Part shown: positions 51,975-60,152 of the stretch, in pieces
Position numbering within the stretch: the first letter of the stretch is position 1
Layout: each line of letters begins with the position of its first letter
Origin: Novosphingobium aureum
GTDB lineage: Bacteria > Pseudomonadota > Alphaproteobacteria > Sphingomonadales > Sphingomonadaceae
Length of the DNA: 64,000 nt
Reading direction: 5' to 3'
Assembly: GCF_015865035.1 (NCBI RefSeq)
Contig: NZ_JADZGI010000001.1
Span: 682,001-746,000 of the forward strand
Notes under the pieces: model-generated
The model's input: the letters and a program-made list of their open reading frames with translations, nothing else
Databases searched by the model: none
Told to the model about the DNA's origin: nothing
Position numbers and translations under genes: made by a program

Positions 51975-53018
51975 TTATGGCTGGCCGCCCCGCGTATCGC
52001 TCGCGGGCGATCCATAGCGTGACCCGGCCCAGTTCAGCCCGGCGGGTGCATGCAGCCCATCTGCGCCGAGCACCGCGCCGCCAGCCCGGTCGCGGGCCAG
52101 CCACAAGGGGCCGTCGAGATCGATGAAGCTGCTGCGCGCGGCAATGGGCCAGGCTGCGGCGACCGATAGCGAGGAGCACAGCATGCAGCCGGTCATCAGG
52201 CCCATCCCTGCGGCCTGTGCAGCATCGGCAAGCTCGAGCGCTGCGGTCAGCCCACCGCTCTTGTCGAGCTTGATCGTGACGTAGTCGTAATAGGGCGCGA
52301 GGCGCGCGACATCGGCGGCGACGTGCGCGGATTCGTCGCAGGCGAGCGGCACCGGCGAGGAAAGTCCTGCGAGCAGTGCGTCCTCGCCAGCGGGCAGCGG
52401 CTGTTCGAGCAGGCGCACGTCGGTCTCGACGAGGACGGGCAGGGCCGCTTCCAGTGTACGCCGGTCCCAGCTTTCGTTGGCATCGACGATGATCCGGGCC
52501 TCGGGGGCCGCCTCGCGCACGGCGCGCAGACGCGCGGCTATGTCGCGGGCATCGAGCTTGACCTTGAGGACGGCATGGGCGCTGCCTTGCGCCGCGACCT
52601 CGCGCGCGCGCGCTGCCATGGCCGCGGGCCCGGCGATGCCCACGGTAACGGCGCTTGGGAGCACCGTTGGCAGCGGCGTGGCGAGAGGCCCTTCGGGCTG
52701 ACCGGCAAGCTTTGCCTCGAGGTCCCACAAGGCGCAGTCGATGGCGTTGCGGGCCGAGCCGGGGGGCATTGCCGCGAGCAATTGTGCGCGGTCGATCCCG
52801 CTTTCCACGCGCGGGCGTACCGCCTCGATCGCGGCGAGCACGGTGCGCGCGTCCTGCCCGTATCGGGCCGAGGGCGCGCCTTCGCCCCAGCCGGTGACGC
52901 CCTCGCGCTCGATCGAGACGGTGACCAGTTCGATTGCCTCGCGGGTGCCGCGCGCGATCGCGAAAGGCTGGGCCAGCGCAAAGGTCGTGGCCTCGGCAGT
53001 GAGGCGCGTTCGCGTCAC
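51975..53018 (-). CDS. dgcA: dipeptide epimerase family, probable N-acetyl-D-glutamate racemase DgcA
   Basis: Enolase-superfamily enzyme (347 aa) of the muconate-lactonizing/dipeptide-epimerase group. Acid-base lysines in LKVKLD (Lys152, Lys154) and KLDKSGG (250-256); metal ligands Asp179 (VDANESW), Glu205 (LEQPLP) and Asp228 (CDES). Alone it could be an L-Ala-D/L-Glu epimerase. Paired with the DUF1611 (DgcN) gene, whose stop it overlaps (ATGA), it fits DgcA, which racemises N-acetyl-D-glutamate after DgcN acetylates D-Glu. Confidence 0.9.
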   Translation of the reverse strand: MTRTRLTAEATTFALAQPFAIARGTREAIELVTVSIEREGVTGWGEGAPSARYGQDARTVLAAIEAVRPRVESGIDRAQLLAAMPPGSARNAIDCALWDLEAKLAGQPEGPLATPLPTVLPSAVTVGIAGPAAMAARAREVAAQGSAHAVLKVKLDARDIAARLRAVREAAPEARIIVDANESWDRRTLEAALPVLVETDVRLLEQPLPAGEDALLAGLSSPVPLACDESAHVAADVARLAPYYDYVTIKLDKSGGLTAALELADAAQAAGMGLMTGCMLCSSLSVAAAWPIAARSSFIDLDGPLWLARDRAGGAVLGADGLHAPAGLNWAGSRYGSPASDTRGGQP

Positions 53019-54046
53019 GAGGGGAAGCGTGCGGCGATACGTTCGAGGATGGGGCCGGTGCCGGTGGCAACGGGGTCGATGCAGGGCAGGCCCAGTTCGT
53101 CCTCGATGCGCGCCCGCAGATCGCTCGCCTTTGCGGGATCCATCTGCGAACCGTTGATCGAGACGCCGACGAATTGCGCTTCGGGGCTAGTGAGGCGCAC
53201 GCAGCGCAGGTTCTCGGCCATGCATATCGCGAGGTCGGGTACCGGCATATGTGCAAGGCCCCGCATATGCGGTCGCGAGGGATCGTGGCACAGCACCAGG
53301 GCGTCGGGCTGGGCGCCGTGCAGCAGTCCCAGCGAGACACCGGCGAAGGAGGGGTTGAACAAGGAGCCCTGACCCTCGATTACGTCCCAGCCACCATCTT
53401 CGCGGGCCGGGGAAAGCGCCTCGGCGGCACCCGAGATGAAGTCGGCGATCACCGAATCGATGACGATGCCCTCGCCGGCGATGAGCACGCCGGTCTGCCC
53501 CGTCGCGCGGAAGCGGGCCGCCATGCCGCGTTCGTGCATCCCGGCGACGAGCGCGAGCGAGGTGTACATCTTGCCGACCGCACAGTCGGTTCCGACCGTC
53601 AGCAGGCGGCGACCGGGGCGGCGCTGGCCGGTGCCCACGCGCAAGTCACGCGGAGCAAGGCGCACGTCGATCAACCGGCGCGCGTTGGCCTTAGCACGTT
53701 CGACGATGCGCGGGTCGGCGTCGAGGCGCTGGTGCAGCCCGGAGACGACGTCGAGATCGGCATCGAGCGCGGCGAGGATGTGGGGGACCATCGCCTCCTC
53801 GATCCGTCCACCGCTGGTCGCGATACCGAGCACGAGCGACCTGGCGCCCGCCGCGACGGCCTGTGTTACGTCCATGCGCGGCAGGCCAAGGGTCAGGGGG
53901 CAGGAATCTTCCCGGAACTCGCCAATGCAATCGTTTGAGCGAAAGGTGGCAAGTCCCCGCGAGGTCTTTACATCGAGCGGGTTGCTCTTGTCGCCGAGGT
54001 AGAGAAGAAATGGTCCTTCGACCAAAGTGCCGTGCGCCGTTGTCAT
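53015..54046 (-). CDS. dgcN: DUF1611 protein, probable D-glutamate N-acetyltransferase DgcN
   Basis: A 343-residue DUF1611 protein. N-terminal domain: PFLLYLGDKSNPLDVKTSRG and LGLPRMDVTQAVAAGARSLV; C-terminal P-loop-like domain: LLTVGTDCAVGKMYTSLALV, QTGVLIAGEGIVIDSV, and ALVLCHDPSRPHMRG. DgcN was described in bacteria that use D-amino acids as the first enzyme of D-glutamate degradation, in the order dgcN-dgcA as here. LysR lies upstream on the same strand. Start ATG 54046 from homology and spacing. Confidence 0.9.
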   Translation of the reverse strand: MTTAHGTLVEGPFLLYLGDKSNPLDVKTSRGLATFRSNDCIGEFREDSCPLTLGLPRMDVTQAVAAGARSLVLGIATSGGRIEEAMVPHILAALDADLDVVSGLHQRLDADPRIVERAKANARRLIDVRLAPRDLRVGTGQRRPGRRLLTVGTDCAVGKMYTSLALVAGMHERGMAARFRATGQTGVLIAGEGIVIDSVIADFISGAAEALSPAREDGGWDVIEGQGSLFNPSFAGVSLGLLHGAQPDALVLCHDPSRPHMRGLAHMPVPDLAICMAENLRCVRLTSPEAQFVGVSINGSQMDPAKASDLRARIEDELGLPCIDPVATGTGPILERIAARFPS

Positions 54047-54113
54047 TCGCGGTGACTATCACGGTTTAGGAGAGTGTCCCCATACAGACCACGGGAACTT
54101 CCATAATCTTCCG

Positions 54114-54998
54114 TTATAGACTGGCGATGCGGTCGCGCAGGAAGTCGAGGAACTCGATCGCCACGCTGGGCGGCGGGCGGTTCTCGATGTGCACCGCGCG
54201 GATCTGGTACTTTTGCGCAGGATCGAGGCGGCGCATCGCCATGCCTGCGCGGATCATGGCCAGTGCGGTGTGCTCGTCGACGATCGTCATGCCGAGCCCC
54301 GAGCTGGCCAGCGCGGCGGCGATCGAGAAGGTGCGCGAGGCTCCCACCACGTCTGGCGCAATGTCGCGCGCGGCGAGCTCGGTGGCCAGCGCGCGGCCTT
54401 GCGGGCCGCTGTCGCCGGTCGAGATGTAGCGCCGGTTGTCGAGGCTCGCGAGCGGAAGCGGGTCGGGCGCTGCGGGCATGTCCTTCTCGGCATAGAAGGC
54501 ATGCATCTGCGCCTCGCCAAGGATCACGCTGGTGACAGGGGCATTGCGCGGCGCACTGTAGCAGATCACGAGGTCGGTTTCACGCTCGTGGAGCTTGAGA
54601 GCGATGTCGTCGTGGTGGATCGTGTGCAGCTCGATCGCAATGCCCTCGCGGGTTGCGAGGAATTCGGTCACGGCGCGCGGAAGCAGTTCCATGCCCAGCG
54701 CCGGGACGGTCGAAATGCGCAAGGCGCTGGCCTGGCCACGCCGGATGTTCCGGGCCGTCTCGCGAAACTGGTAGACCTGTACCTGGATGTCCTGGGCCTG
54801 GTCGAACAGTGCATCGGCATCGGCGGTCGCCACCATGCGCCCGCGCACGCGCTCGAACAGCGCAAAGCCAAGGAGATCTTCGGCGTGCTTGAGCAAGTTG
54901 GTCACCGCGGGCTGTGAGACGTTCAGCAGCCGCGCCGCGGCGCTGACCGAACCGGTAACGTAGACCGCGTGGAATACCTCGATGTGGCGCAGTTTCAT
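54114..54998 (-). CDS. LysR family transcriptional regulator
   Basis: A 294-residue LysR regulator. HTH: MKLRHIEVFHAVYVTGSVSA and ARLLNVSQPAVTNLLKHAED, residues 1-60, followed by the linker helix and a two-lobed effector domain (LRISTVPALGMELLPRAVTE, IELHTIHHDDIAL, and LVICYSAPR). It sits 67 bases upstream of dgcN on the same strand and is the likely regulator of the dgcN-dgcA pair; the effector may be a D-amino acid (inference). Confidence 0.93.
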   Translation of the reverse strand: MKLRHIEVFHAVYVTGSVSAAARLLNVSQPAVTNLLKHAEDLLGFALFERVRGRMVATADADALFDQAQDIQVQVYQFRETARNIRRGQASALRISTVPALGMELLPRAVTEFLATREGIAIELHTIHHDDIALKLHERETDLVICYSAPRNAPVTSVILGEAQMHAFYAEKDMPAAPDPLPLASLDNRRYISTGDSGPQGRALATELAARDIAPDVVGASRTFSIAAALASSGLGMTIVDEHTALAMIRAGMAMRRLDPAQKYQIRAVHIENRPPPSVAIEFLDFLRDRIASL

Positions 54999-55038
54999 GC
55001 GGGTCCGTTACGCGCGCAGGCAGGCGGGGGCAACCGGG

Positions 55039-55965
55039 TCAGGAAGGACGCCTGCGATAGAGCCAGTCATGCGGCAGGCCCATGCGCCGGCAGGCCTGGC
55101 TCGGCGGGGCGTTGCGGATGGGGATGCGTTCGAAGGCAGCGCCAAGCGAGCGGATCAGGCGCTGCTGCCATCGCGCAAGCTCCCAGCGCGGGCCGGTGAG
55201 ATCGAGCTGGCGGCGCGTCCACTCGGGCAGGGTGGCGATGGCGGCCCGGATCATCATGCGCTGGAATGGCCGTAGCATCATCGGCACTGCCGCAGTGCGT
55301 TCCATGATTGCGAGGAATTCGAACACGATCGGATGCGCGACGATGCGCGGGCGCATCGCCTCGAAGCAGGCGCGCTGCGCGTCGAGGCCGAGCGGTGCGC
55401 CGGTCGCGCCAAAGAGGCGGGCGATCGGTTCGCTCTCGGCATAGAAACGGTCGCGCTGGGCATCATCGAGCGGTCTTGCCCATTTGGCGTAGGCTTCCAT
55501 GAAACCGTAGCCGACCGTCGCCTGGACCCAGTCGAGCAGGACCGGGTCGTTGGCGTGGTAGGGTTCGCCATCCGGGGTGGTGCCGCGCACTTTCTCGTGC
55601 ATGCGAACGACCCCGCCGATCAGCCGGCTGGCGACTTCGCGCGGGGCATAGACGCTCACGTGGGTCGCCAGCCCGGTGCGGCGCAGCCGCGTGATCGGAT
55701 CGCTGGGGAAGATCGAGTGGCCCCACACGCCCTCGCGCACGCGCGGCTCGCCCAGTTCGAGCAGGACTGCGGTGATCCCGCCGATGAACAGCGAGACCGG
55801 GTTTTTGTAGACCTGCCAGGCGAGCGAATCCGGCTCGTACCAGGCTGGCGCCCCGGCAGGCGCGGTGAAGTCGATGCTCGGGCCAGCCTGCCGTGCCGCA
55901 TGACCGGTCTGCTTGTTTCCGGAAGTAGGGCTTGCCTCGCTCGTTCGTGCCTGTGCCGGTGGCAT
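55039..55965 (-). CDS. oxygenase MpaB family protein (DUF2236)
   Basis: A 308-residue DUF2236/MpaB-like protein. Conserved parts: GGITAVLLELGEPRVREGVW, a middle VVRMHEKVRGTTPDGEPYHANDP segment in pieces (RMHEKVRG, DGEPYHANDP) and LLDWVQATVGYGFMEAY, with His/Arg residues placed for heme binding as in Lcp rubber oxygenases and MpaB. These relatives oxidatively cleave C=C bonds of isoprenoids. ATG 55965 has AAGGAGAGG upstream. It follows the TonB receptor on the same strand by 11 bases, so one transcript. Confidence 0.88.
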   Translation of the reverse strand: MPPAQARTSEASPTSGNKQTGHAARQAGPSIDFTAPAGAPAWYEPDSLAWQVYKNPVSLFIGGITAVLLELGEPRVREGVWGHSIFPSDPITRLRRTGLATHVSVYAPREVASRLIGGVVRMHEKVRGTTPDGEPYHANDPVLLDWVQATVGYGFMEAYAKWARPLDDAQRDRFYAESEPIARLFGATGAPLGLDAQRACFEAMRPRIVAHPIVFEFLAIMERTAAVPMMLRPFQRMMIRAAIATLPEWTRRQLDLTGPRWELARWQQRLIRSLGAAFERIPIRNAPPSQACRRMGLPHDWLYRRRPS

Positions 55966-55976
55966 GGGCCTCTCCT

Positions 55977-58481
55977 TCAAAAGCCGTAGGACAAGGTCAT
56001 GCCGTAAGTTCGCGGCATGCCTGCGTAGCGCACGTTGAGGTTCTGGTTGTCGACTACGCTGGTCCAGTAATAGGTATTGGTGATGTTGCGGCCCCACAGC
56101 GACAGGCTCCAGCTGCCATCGCTGCCCTGGATGCCGATGCTGCCGTTGAGCAGGAAATAGTCCTTGATCGCGAAGAGCGGATCTTCGCCGAAGTCGGAGT
56201 GGGTCTTGCTTTGGTAGCTGCCGTTGAGCGTGGTGCGAAAATCGATCGTGCTCGAGAGCGGCACGGTCAGCACGGCGGTGCCGCTGGTCGAGAACTTGGG
56301 GGCGAACGAGAAGTCCGAGCCGGAGAAATCGGTGGGGATGCCGGCCGCATTGGCGCCGGTATAGTCCTTGACCCGGGTATCGAGATAAGTTGCGTTCCAG
56401 TTGAGCGACAACTCGGGGATGGGCTGGAGCACGATCTCCCCGTCGATGCCCCATGCGCGCGACCTGGGAATGTTCACCAGCCGCTGCAGCGCGCCGAAAG
56501 TCGGGTCGGGGACGTAGGAACTGAACTGCTTGTCGGTATAGTCGTAATAGAAGCCGGTGACGTTGATCTGCGCGCGATGGCCCCACAGGCCAAGACGTGC
56601 GCCCAACTCGTAGGCGGTCAGTTTCTCCTGCGAGGCCGGGGTGAACTGCACCGCGCGGTTGGCCGGAACGATGGGGATGTTGCCCGACTTGATGCCGCGT
56701 GCGACCGAGGCGAACAGCAGGCTGTCGTCGCTCGGCTCGTATTGCAGCGCGAGGCGACCCGAGAAGTTGTTCTGGCTGAGCTGCGAATGGACTTCGTGGT
56801 CGGTATTCGTCACTGGATCGTAAGTGGTGCACCCGCCCTTGATCACTTCCGGGGCAATCACGCCGTATGTCGAGAAGATGATCGCGCGTGCAGTGGTGTT
56901 GACGATAGGCAGGTAGTTGCCGTTGACCTCGGTCGAGCAGCCGTCGAGCTCGGTCTTGTCGATGCCCAGGCGCATGCCTCCGCTCAGCTTGAGGCGCGCG
57001 CCCAGCTCGACCTCGCCGTTCATGAAGGCGCTCATCGTCTCGGCCTTGCCGCGCGAACGTCCGCCGCCCGCGCGAAAGGCGTTGACGACATCTGCGGCAG
57101 TGAAGCCCGAGGTGTTGAACACGGCATTGGCCACAGGGTCGGCAAGCAGGCCCAGCGTCGCGAGACGCAGGTAGCGCACCGAGGAGTTCTCGCCGATCAG
57201 GAACACGGTGTTCTCGTGCATCGTATCGTGCGCGAAGTAGCCGCCGATGGTCCAGTCGAAGCCGTCGCCATCGACCTCCGCGCGGACCTCCTGCTGGAAC
57301 GACTTGATCGCGGCATCGTAGCGTGTGGCGATGATCTCGAACGGTGCGCCCGAAAAATCGACTACGTCCTTGCGCGAGAAGTCGTTGTAGCCGCTGATCG
57401 AGATGATGCGCAGGCGTTCGTTGGGGCTCCAGGTCAGGCGCAGTTGCGCCGAGAGGAAGTCGCTGTCGGCGCGCGGTGCGCCGATCCCGGGGGCCAGGCC
57501 AATCGTCTGGCCAAGCTGCTCGGTGGTGTTGAAACCGGCATCGCGTGCGCGGCTCGGCTGGTAGTTCTCGAGGTAGTCGAGCAATCCGGGGACATTGGCA
57601 TCGCCGGGGCCGAAACTGGGCGATCCGAGCGAGAGGCGGTTGGTGAGGTTGAGGCTGATCGCCTGTCCGGCCTGCGTGTCCGACCGGTCGCGCCAGCCCG
57701 AGAGCGAGGCATAGGCGGAAAAGTCGCTGCCCGGCTCGAACAGGAGCGATACGCGGCCAGCGAGCCGGTCCTTCTCGCCGAGCCTGTCCCCGCGCAGCTG
57801 GTCGACCTGCCAGCCCTTGTCGCTGTTCTCCCAGCGGCCCGACACGCGCAGTGCGGCGACGTCGCCGAGCGGCAGGTTCACCATGCCCTCGAGGTTGTAT
57901 GTCTGATAGTTGCCGAACTCGCCCTGAATTCGGCCGGCAAACGTATCCAGCTGCGGCTTGGCGGTGATGAAATCGATCAGGCCCGCCGTCGTGTTGCGCC
58001 CGTAGAGCGTGCCCTGCGGGCCCTTGAGGACCTCGACCCGCTCAAGATCGAAGATCGGCCCACCCGCCATGGAAGGGTAGGGATAGGCGAGCTCGTCCTG
58101 GTAGATCCCGACGGTCGAGGTCGCGGTGATGTTCACGGTGTTGAACCCGATCCCGCGCAAGGTGAAGATGGGAACGCCCGAATAGGCCGGGGCGACACTG
58201 AGACCGGGCACGGCGGTCGCCAGCGAATTGACGTCATCGATGCGCAGGTCCTTGAGCGCGGACTGGCCAAGCGCCTGCACGGCCAGCGGCACCTCGTAGA
58301 TGCTCTGGCTTTTGCGCTGGGCGGTGACGATGATTTCGGGCATGCTAGGCTGGCTCGCCGATCCTTCGTCACGATAGTCCGGCGGCTGGTCCTGCTGTTG
58401 AGCGAGGGCCGGTTCGCTTGGGACGAGAGCTGCCGCGAAGGCTGCAAGGGCGGTGCTGCTGGCAAGTGCCTTTCTGCGCAT
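55977..58481 (-). CDS. TonB-dependent receptor with MpaB-type oxygenase
   Basis: Outer-membrane receptor (834 aa). Signal peptide 1-28 (ending ALAQQ), TonB box PEIIVTAQRKSQ near 47, plug with VPLAVQALGQSALKDL, FTLRGIGFN and VEVLKGPQGTLYGRNTTAGL, and a barrel ending YGMTLSYGF. It belongs to the same broad class as many sphingomonad receptors in lipid, steroid or aromatic catabolism (AQRKSQSIYEVPLAV, LYGRNTTAG). GGAGAGGGG precedes the ATG. Divergent from the LuxR-type gene across about 117 bases that include an AT-rich stretch. Confidence 0.94.
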   Translation of the reverse strand: MRRKALASSTALAAFAAALVPSEPALAQQQDQPPDYRDEGSASQPSMPEIIVTAQRKSQSIYEVPLAVQALGQSALKDLRIDDVNSLATAVPGLSVAPAYSGVPIFTLRGIGFNTVNITATSTVGIYQDELAYPYPSMAGGPIFDLERVEVLKGPQGTLYGRNTTAGLIDFITAKPQLDTFAGRIQGEFGNYQTYNLEGMVNLPLGDVAALRVSGRWENSDKGWQVDQLRGDRLGEKDRLAGRVSLLFEPGSDFSAYASLSGWRDRSDTQAGQAISLNLTNRLSLGSPSFGPGDANVPGLLDYLENYQPSRARDAGFNTTEQLGQTIGLAPGIGAPRADSDFLSAQLRLTWSPNERLRIISISGYNDFSRKDVVDFSGAPFEIIATRYDAAIKSFQQEVRAEVDGDGFDWTIGGYFAHDTMHENTVFLIGENSSVRYLRLATLGLLADPVANAVFNTSGFTAADVVNAFRAGGGRSRGKAETMSAFMNGEVELGARLKLSGGMRLGIDKTELDGCSTEVNGNYLPIVNTTARAIIFSTYGVIAPEVIKGGCTTYDPVTNTDHEVHSQLSQNNFSGRLALQYEPSDDSLLFASVARGIKSGNIPIVPANRAVQFTPASQEKLTAYELGARLGLWGHRAQINVTGFYYDYTDKQFSSYVPDPTFGALQRLVNIPRSRAWGIDGEIVLQPIPELSLNWNATYLDTRVKDYTGANAAGIPTDFSGSDFSFAPKFSTSGTAVLTVPLSSTIDFRTTLNGSYQSKTHSDFGEDPLFAIKDYFLLNGSIGIQGSDGSWSLSLWGRNITNTYYWTSVVDNQNLNVRYAGMPRTYGMTLSYGF

Positions 58482-58598
58482 TATGTTTCCCCTCTCCTGC
58501 TGCTCTGCTCGTTTTTCGAGTCTGGCGCACTTATTATTTACTTGCATAATTACATGCTGTATCAGGCAGCAACAGCTATCGGATCTGACAGGGGTACG

Positions 58599-59324
58599 GT
58601 GCCGAACGAAGAACTGGCAGACCTGGCGCAGCAGTTGCGCATGACCGGCAGGGAACTGGACTTGCCGCTGGTGGCGACGTGTGCCGACATCAGCTCTGCT
58701 CGGCCCACGCTCGATGCGCAGGGCATCCCCGTCGCCAGCCGCTTCGATTTCACCGATGTCGGCGCGGGCTATTGGAACGAGGGGGACCTGGCCTTGCGCA
58801 ATGCGATCGTCGCCATGATCCGCCACCTTGGCGAGCCGTTCTACTACCGGGACGGAACCGTCGGTGGCTGGCGGCCGATCCGGGTGACCGACAAGCTTGC
58901 ACAACAGGCGCAGCGTGCGAACTATGCCGTGCGCAGCGCGATCGTGGTGCCCGTGCGCCTGCCGTGCAGCGTGCTGGGGGCGGTGGTCTGGGCGACCGAC
59001 CGGCCGGGCGGCGACGTCGCCACGCGCTTCGCGCAGCATGCACTCATGCTTCACGGACTCGCGACGCGCTTCGTTGCGGCCTGCGACAACATCGCCCATG
59101 GCACGCCCGAGATCGGCCCGTGCACGCTGACGCGGCGCGAGGTGCAATGCCTCAAGCTCGTAGCGGCGGGCAAGACAGACGGCGAGATCGCAACGATCCT
59201 CGGCCTCGCGAGCCCGACGGTGCGGTTTCACATGAAGAAGGCCAGCGCCAAGCTGGAGGAAACGGGCCGCCTGCGTACCGCGCAGCGGGCCATAGAACTG
59301 GGATACGTCTCCTCCCGCCTGTGA
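58599..59324 (+). CDS. LuxR-type regulator without cognate LuxI
   Basis: A 241-residue regulator. The N-terminal domain (about 1-165) resembles an autoinducer-binding fold near SAIVVPVRLPCSVLGAVVWA, but the classic W/Y/D set is not clearly conserved. The C-terminal GerE HTH is unambiguous: LTRREVQCLKLVAAGKTDGE and IATILGLASPTVRFHMKKAS. GTG 58599 is preferred because AGGGG lies five bases upstream; ATG 58554 would add 15 residues but has no ribosome binding site. No LuxI-like synthase is in the window. Divergent from the TonB receptor. Confidence 0.87.
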   Translation: MPNEELADLAQQLRMTGRELDLPLVATCADISSARPTLDAQGIPVASRFDFTDVGAGYWNEGDLALRNAIVAMIRHLGEPFYYRDGTVGGWRPIRVTDKLAQQAQRANYAVRSAIVVPVRLPCSVLGAVVWATDRPGGDVATRFAQHALMLHGLATRFVAACDNIAHGTPEIGPCTLTRREVQCLKLVAAGKTDGEIATILGLASPTVRFHMKKASAKLEETGRLRTAQRAIELGYVSSRL

Positions 59325-59386
59325 CGGGGACGGTCCACTGAATAGAGATGGTCGGGCCTGCGCGGGCAGGTGCCGGGGAGGTAGAA

Positions 59387-60043
59387 GTGGCAAGTACGAA
59401 GACCGAGGGCGCCAGGCGCAAGGCAGGGCGACGCAAGAAGGAGGACAAGGCCTCGACCGCGGACCTGTTGCTCGACGCGACCAGCGAATTGATGGTCGAG
59501 CGCAATTCTGCAGAAGTGACCTTTGCCGACATCGCCGAGCACTCCGGGCTCAATCCTGCGCTGATCCGCTATCATTTCGGCAGCAAGGCAGGGTTGTTCA
59601 TGGCCTTGCTCGAGCGCGACGCGGGCGGCACCTTCCACAATCTCGAGACGCTGGTCGCCGCCGACATGCCGGCCGACCAGAAATTGCGGCACCACGTCTT
59701 CGGGGTGATCAAGACATACTGGCGCTACCCTTACATGAACCGGCTGGTGGCCGCGCTTTCGCTGGAGAGCGATTCGGAGGCCGCACGCTTCATCGCCGAG
59801 CGCTTCACGAGGACCCTTTCCGAGGCGCAGCGCCGCATCCTCGAGCAGGGAGAGCGAGAAGGCCTGTTCCGGAAGATCGATCCGACCTTGTTCTACTTCT
59901 CGGTGATTGGTTCGTGCGACCACCTGTTCACCGCGCGCCACTCGCTCAAATTCGCTTTCGGCGTCGAGGAAATCGATGACGATCTGCGGATACGTTACTC
60001 GGATCATGTGGCTTCGATCCTGCTGGACAGCGTCATGGTGTGA
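59387..60043 (+). CDS. TetR family regulator of the acyl-CoA module
   Basis: A 218-residue TetR-like protein. After a basic N-terminus (ARRKAGRRKKEDK), the HTH reads TADLLLDATSELMVERNSAE and VTFADIAEHSGLNPALIRYH, then FGSKAGLFMALLER. GTG 59387 with GGGAGG five bases upstream is chosen over the ATG 13 codons before it. The C-terminal domain (YPYMNRLVAALSLESDSE...) is the kind found in regulators of fatty-acid or steroid catabolism. The ligase gene lies 109 bases downstream. Confidence 0.9.
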   Translation: MASTKTEGARRKAGRRKKEDKASTADLLLDATSELMVERNSAEVTFADIAEHSGLNPALIRYHFGSKAGLFMALLERDAGGTFHNLETLVAADMPADQKLRHHVFGVIKTYWRYPYMNRLVAALSLESDSEAARFIAERFTRTLSEAQRRILEQGEREGLFRKIDPTLFYFSVIGSCDHLFTARHSLKFAFGVEEIDDDLRIRYSDHVASILLDSVMV

Positions 60044-60078
60044 GGCAGGGCGGGCTGACGCTACAGGCTTGCCAGTCG

Positions 60079-60099
60079 TTTATTAATTGAGTAAATAAA
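60079..60099. promoter_or_regulatory. AT-rich inverted repeat before the acyl-CoA ligase
   Basis: TTTATT (60079-60084) and AATAAA (60094-60099) flank a 9-base spacer in a very AT-rich stretch of otherwise GC-rich DNA. The 8-mer AGTAAATA (60090-60097) recurs inverted as TATTTACT at 58535-58542 between the TonB receptor and LuxR genes. Candidate promoter/operator region. Confidence 0.4.
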
Positions 60100-60152
60100 T
60101 AAAAAAGAGATTGCAGATTCGATCCATGACATAAACAGATCGGGGAACGACG

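Noticed and set aside
55932..58553. Very long plus-strand extension upstream of the LuxR-type gene
   Set aside because: It lies opposite the TonB receptor and the oxygenase start. The homologous LuxR part begins only near 58554-58599.
60079..60099. AT-rich stretch as a possible replication or partition site
   Set aside because: No DnaA boxes or iterated repeats; an ordinary promoter/operator region explains it better.
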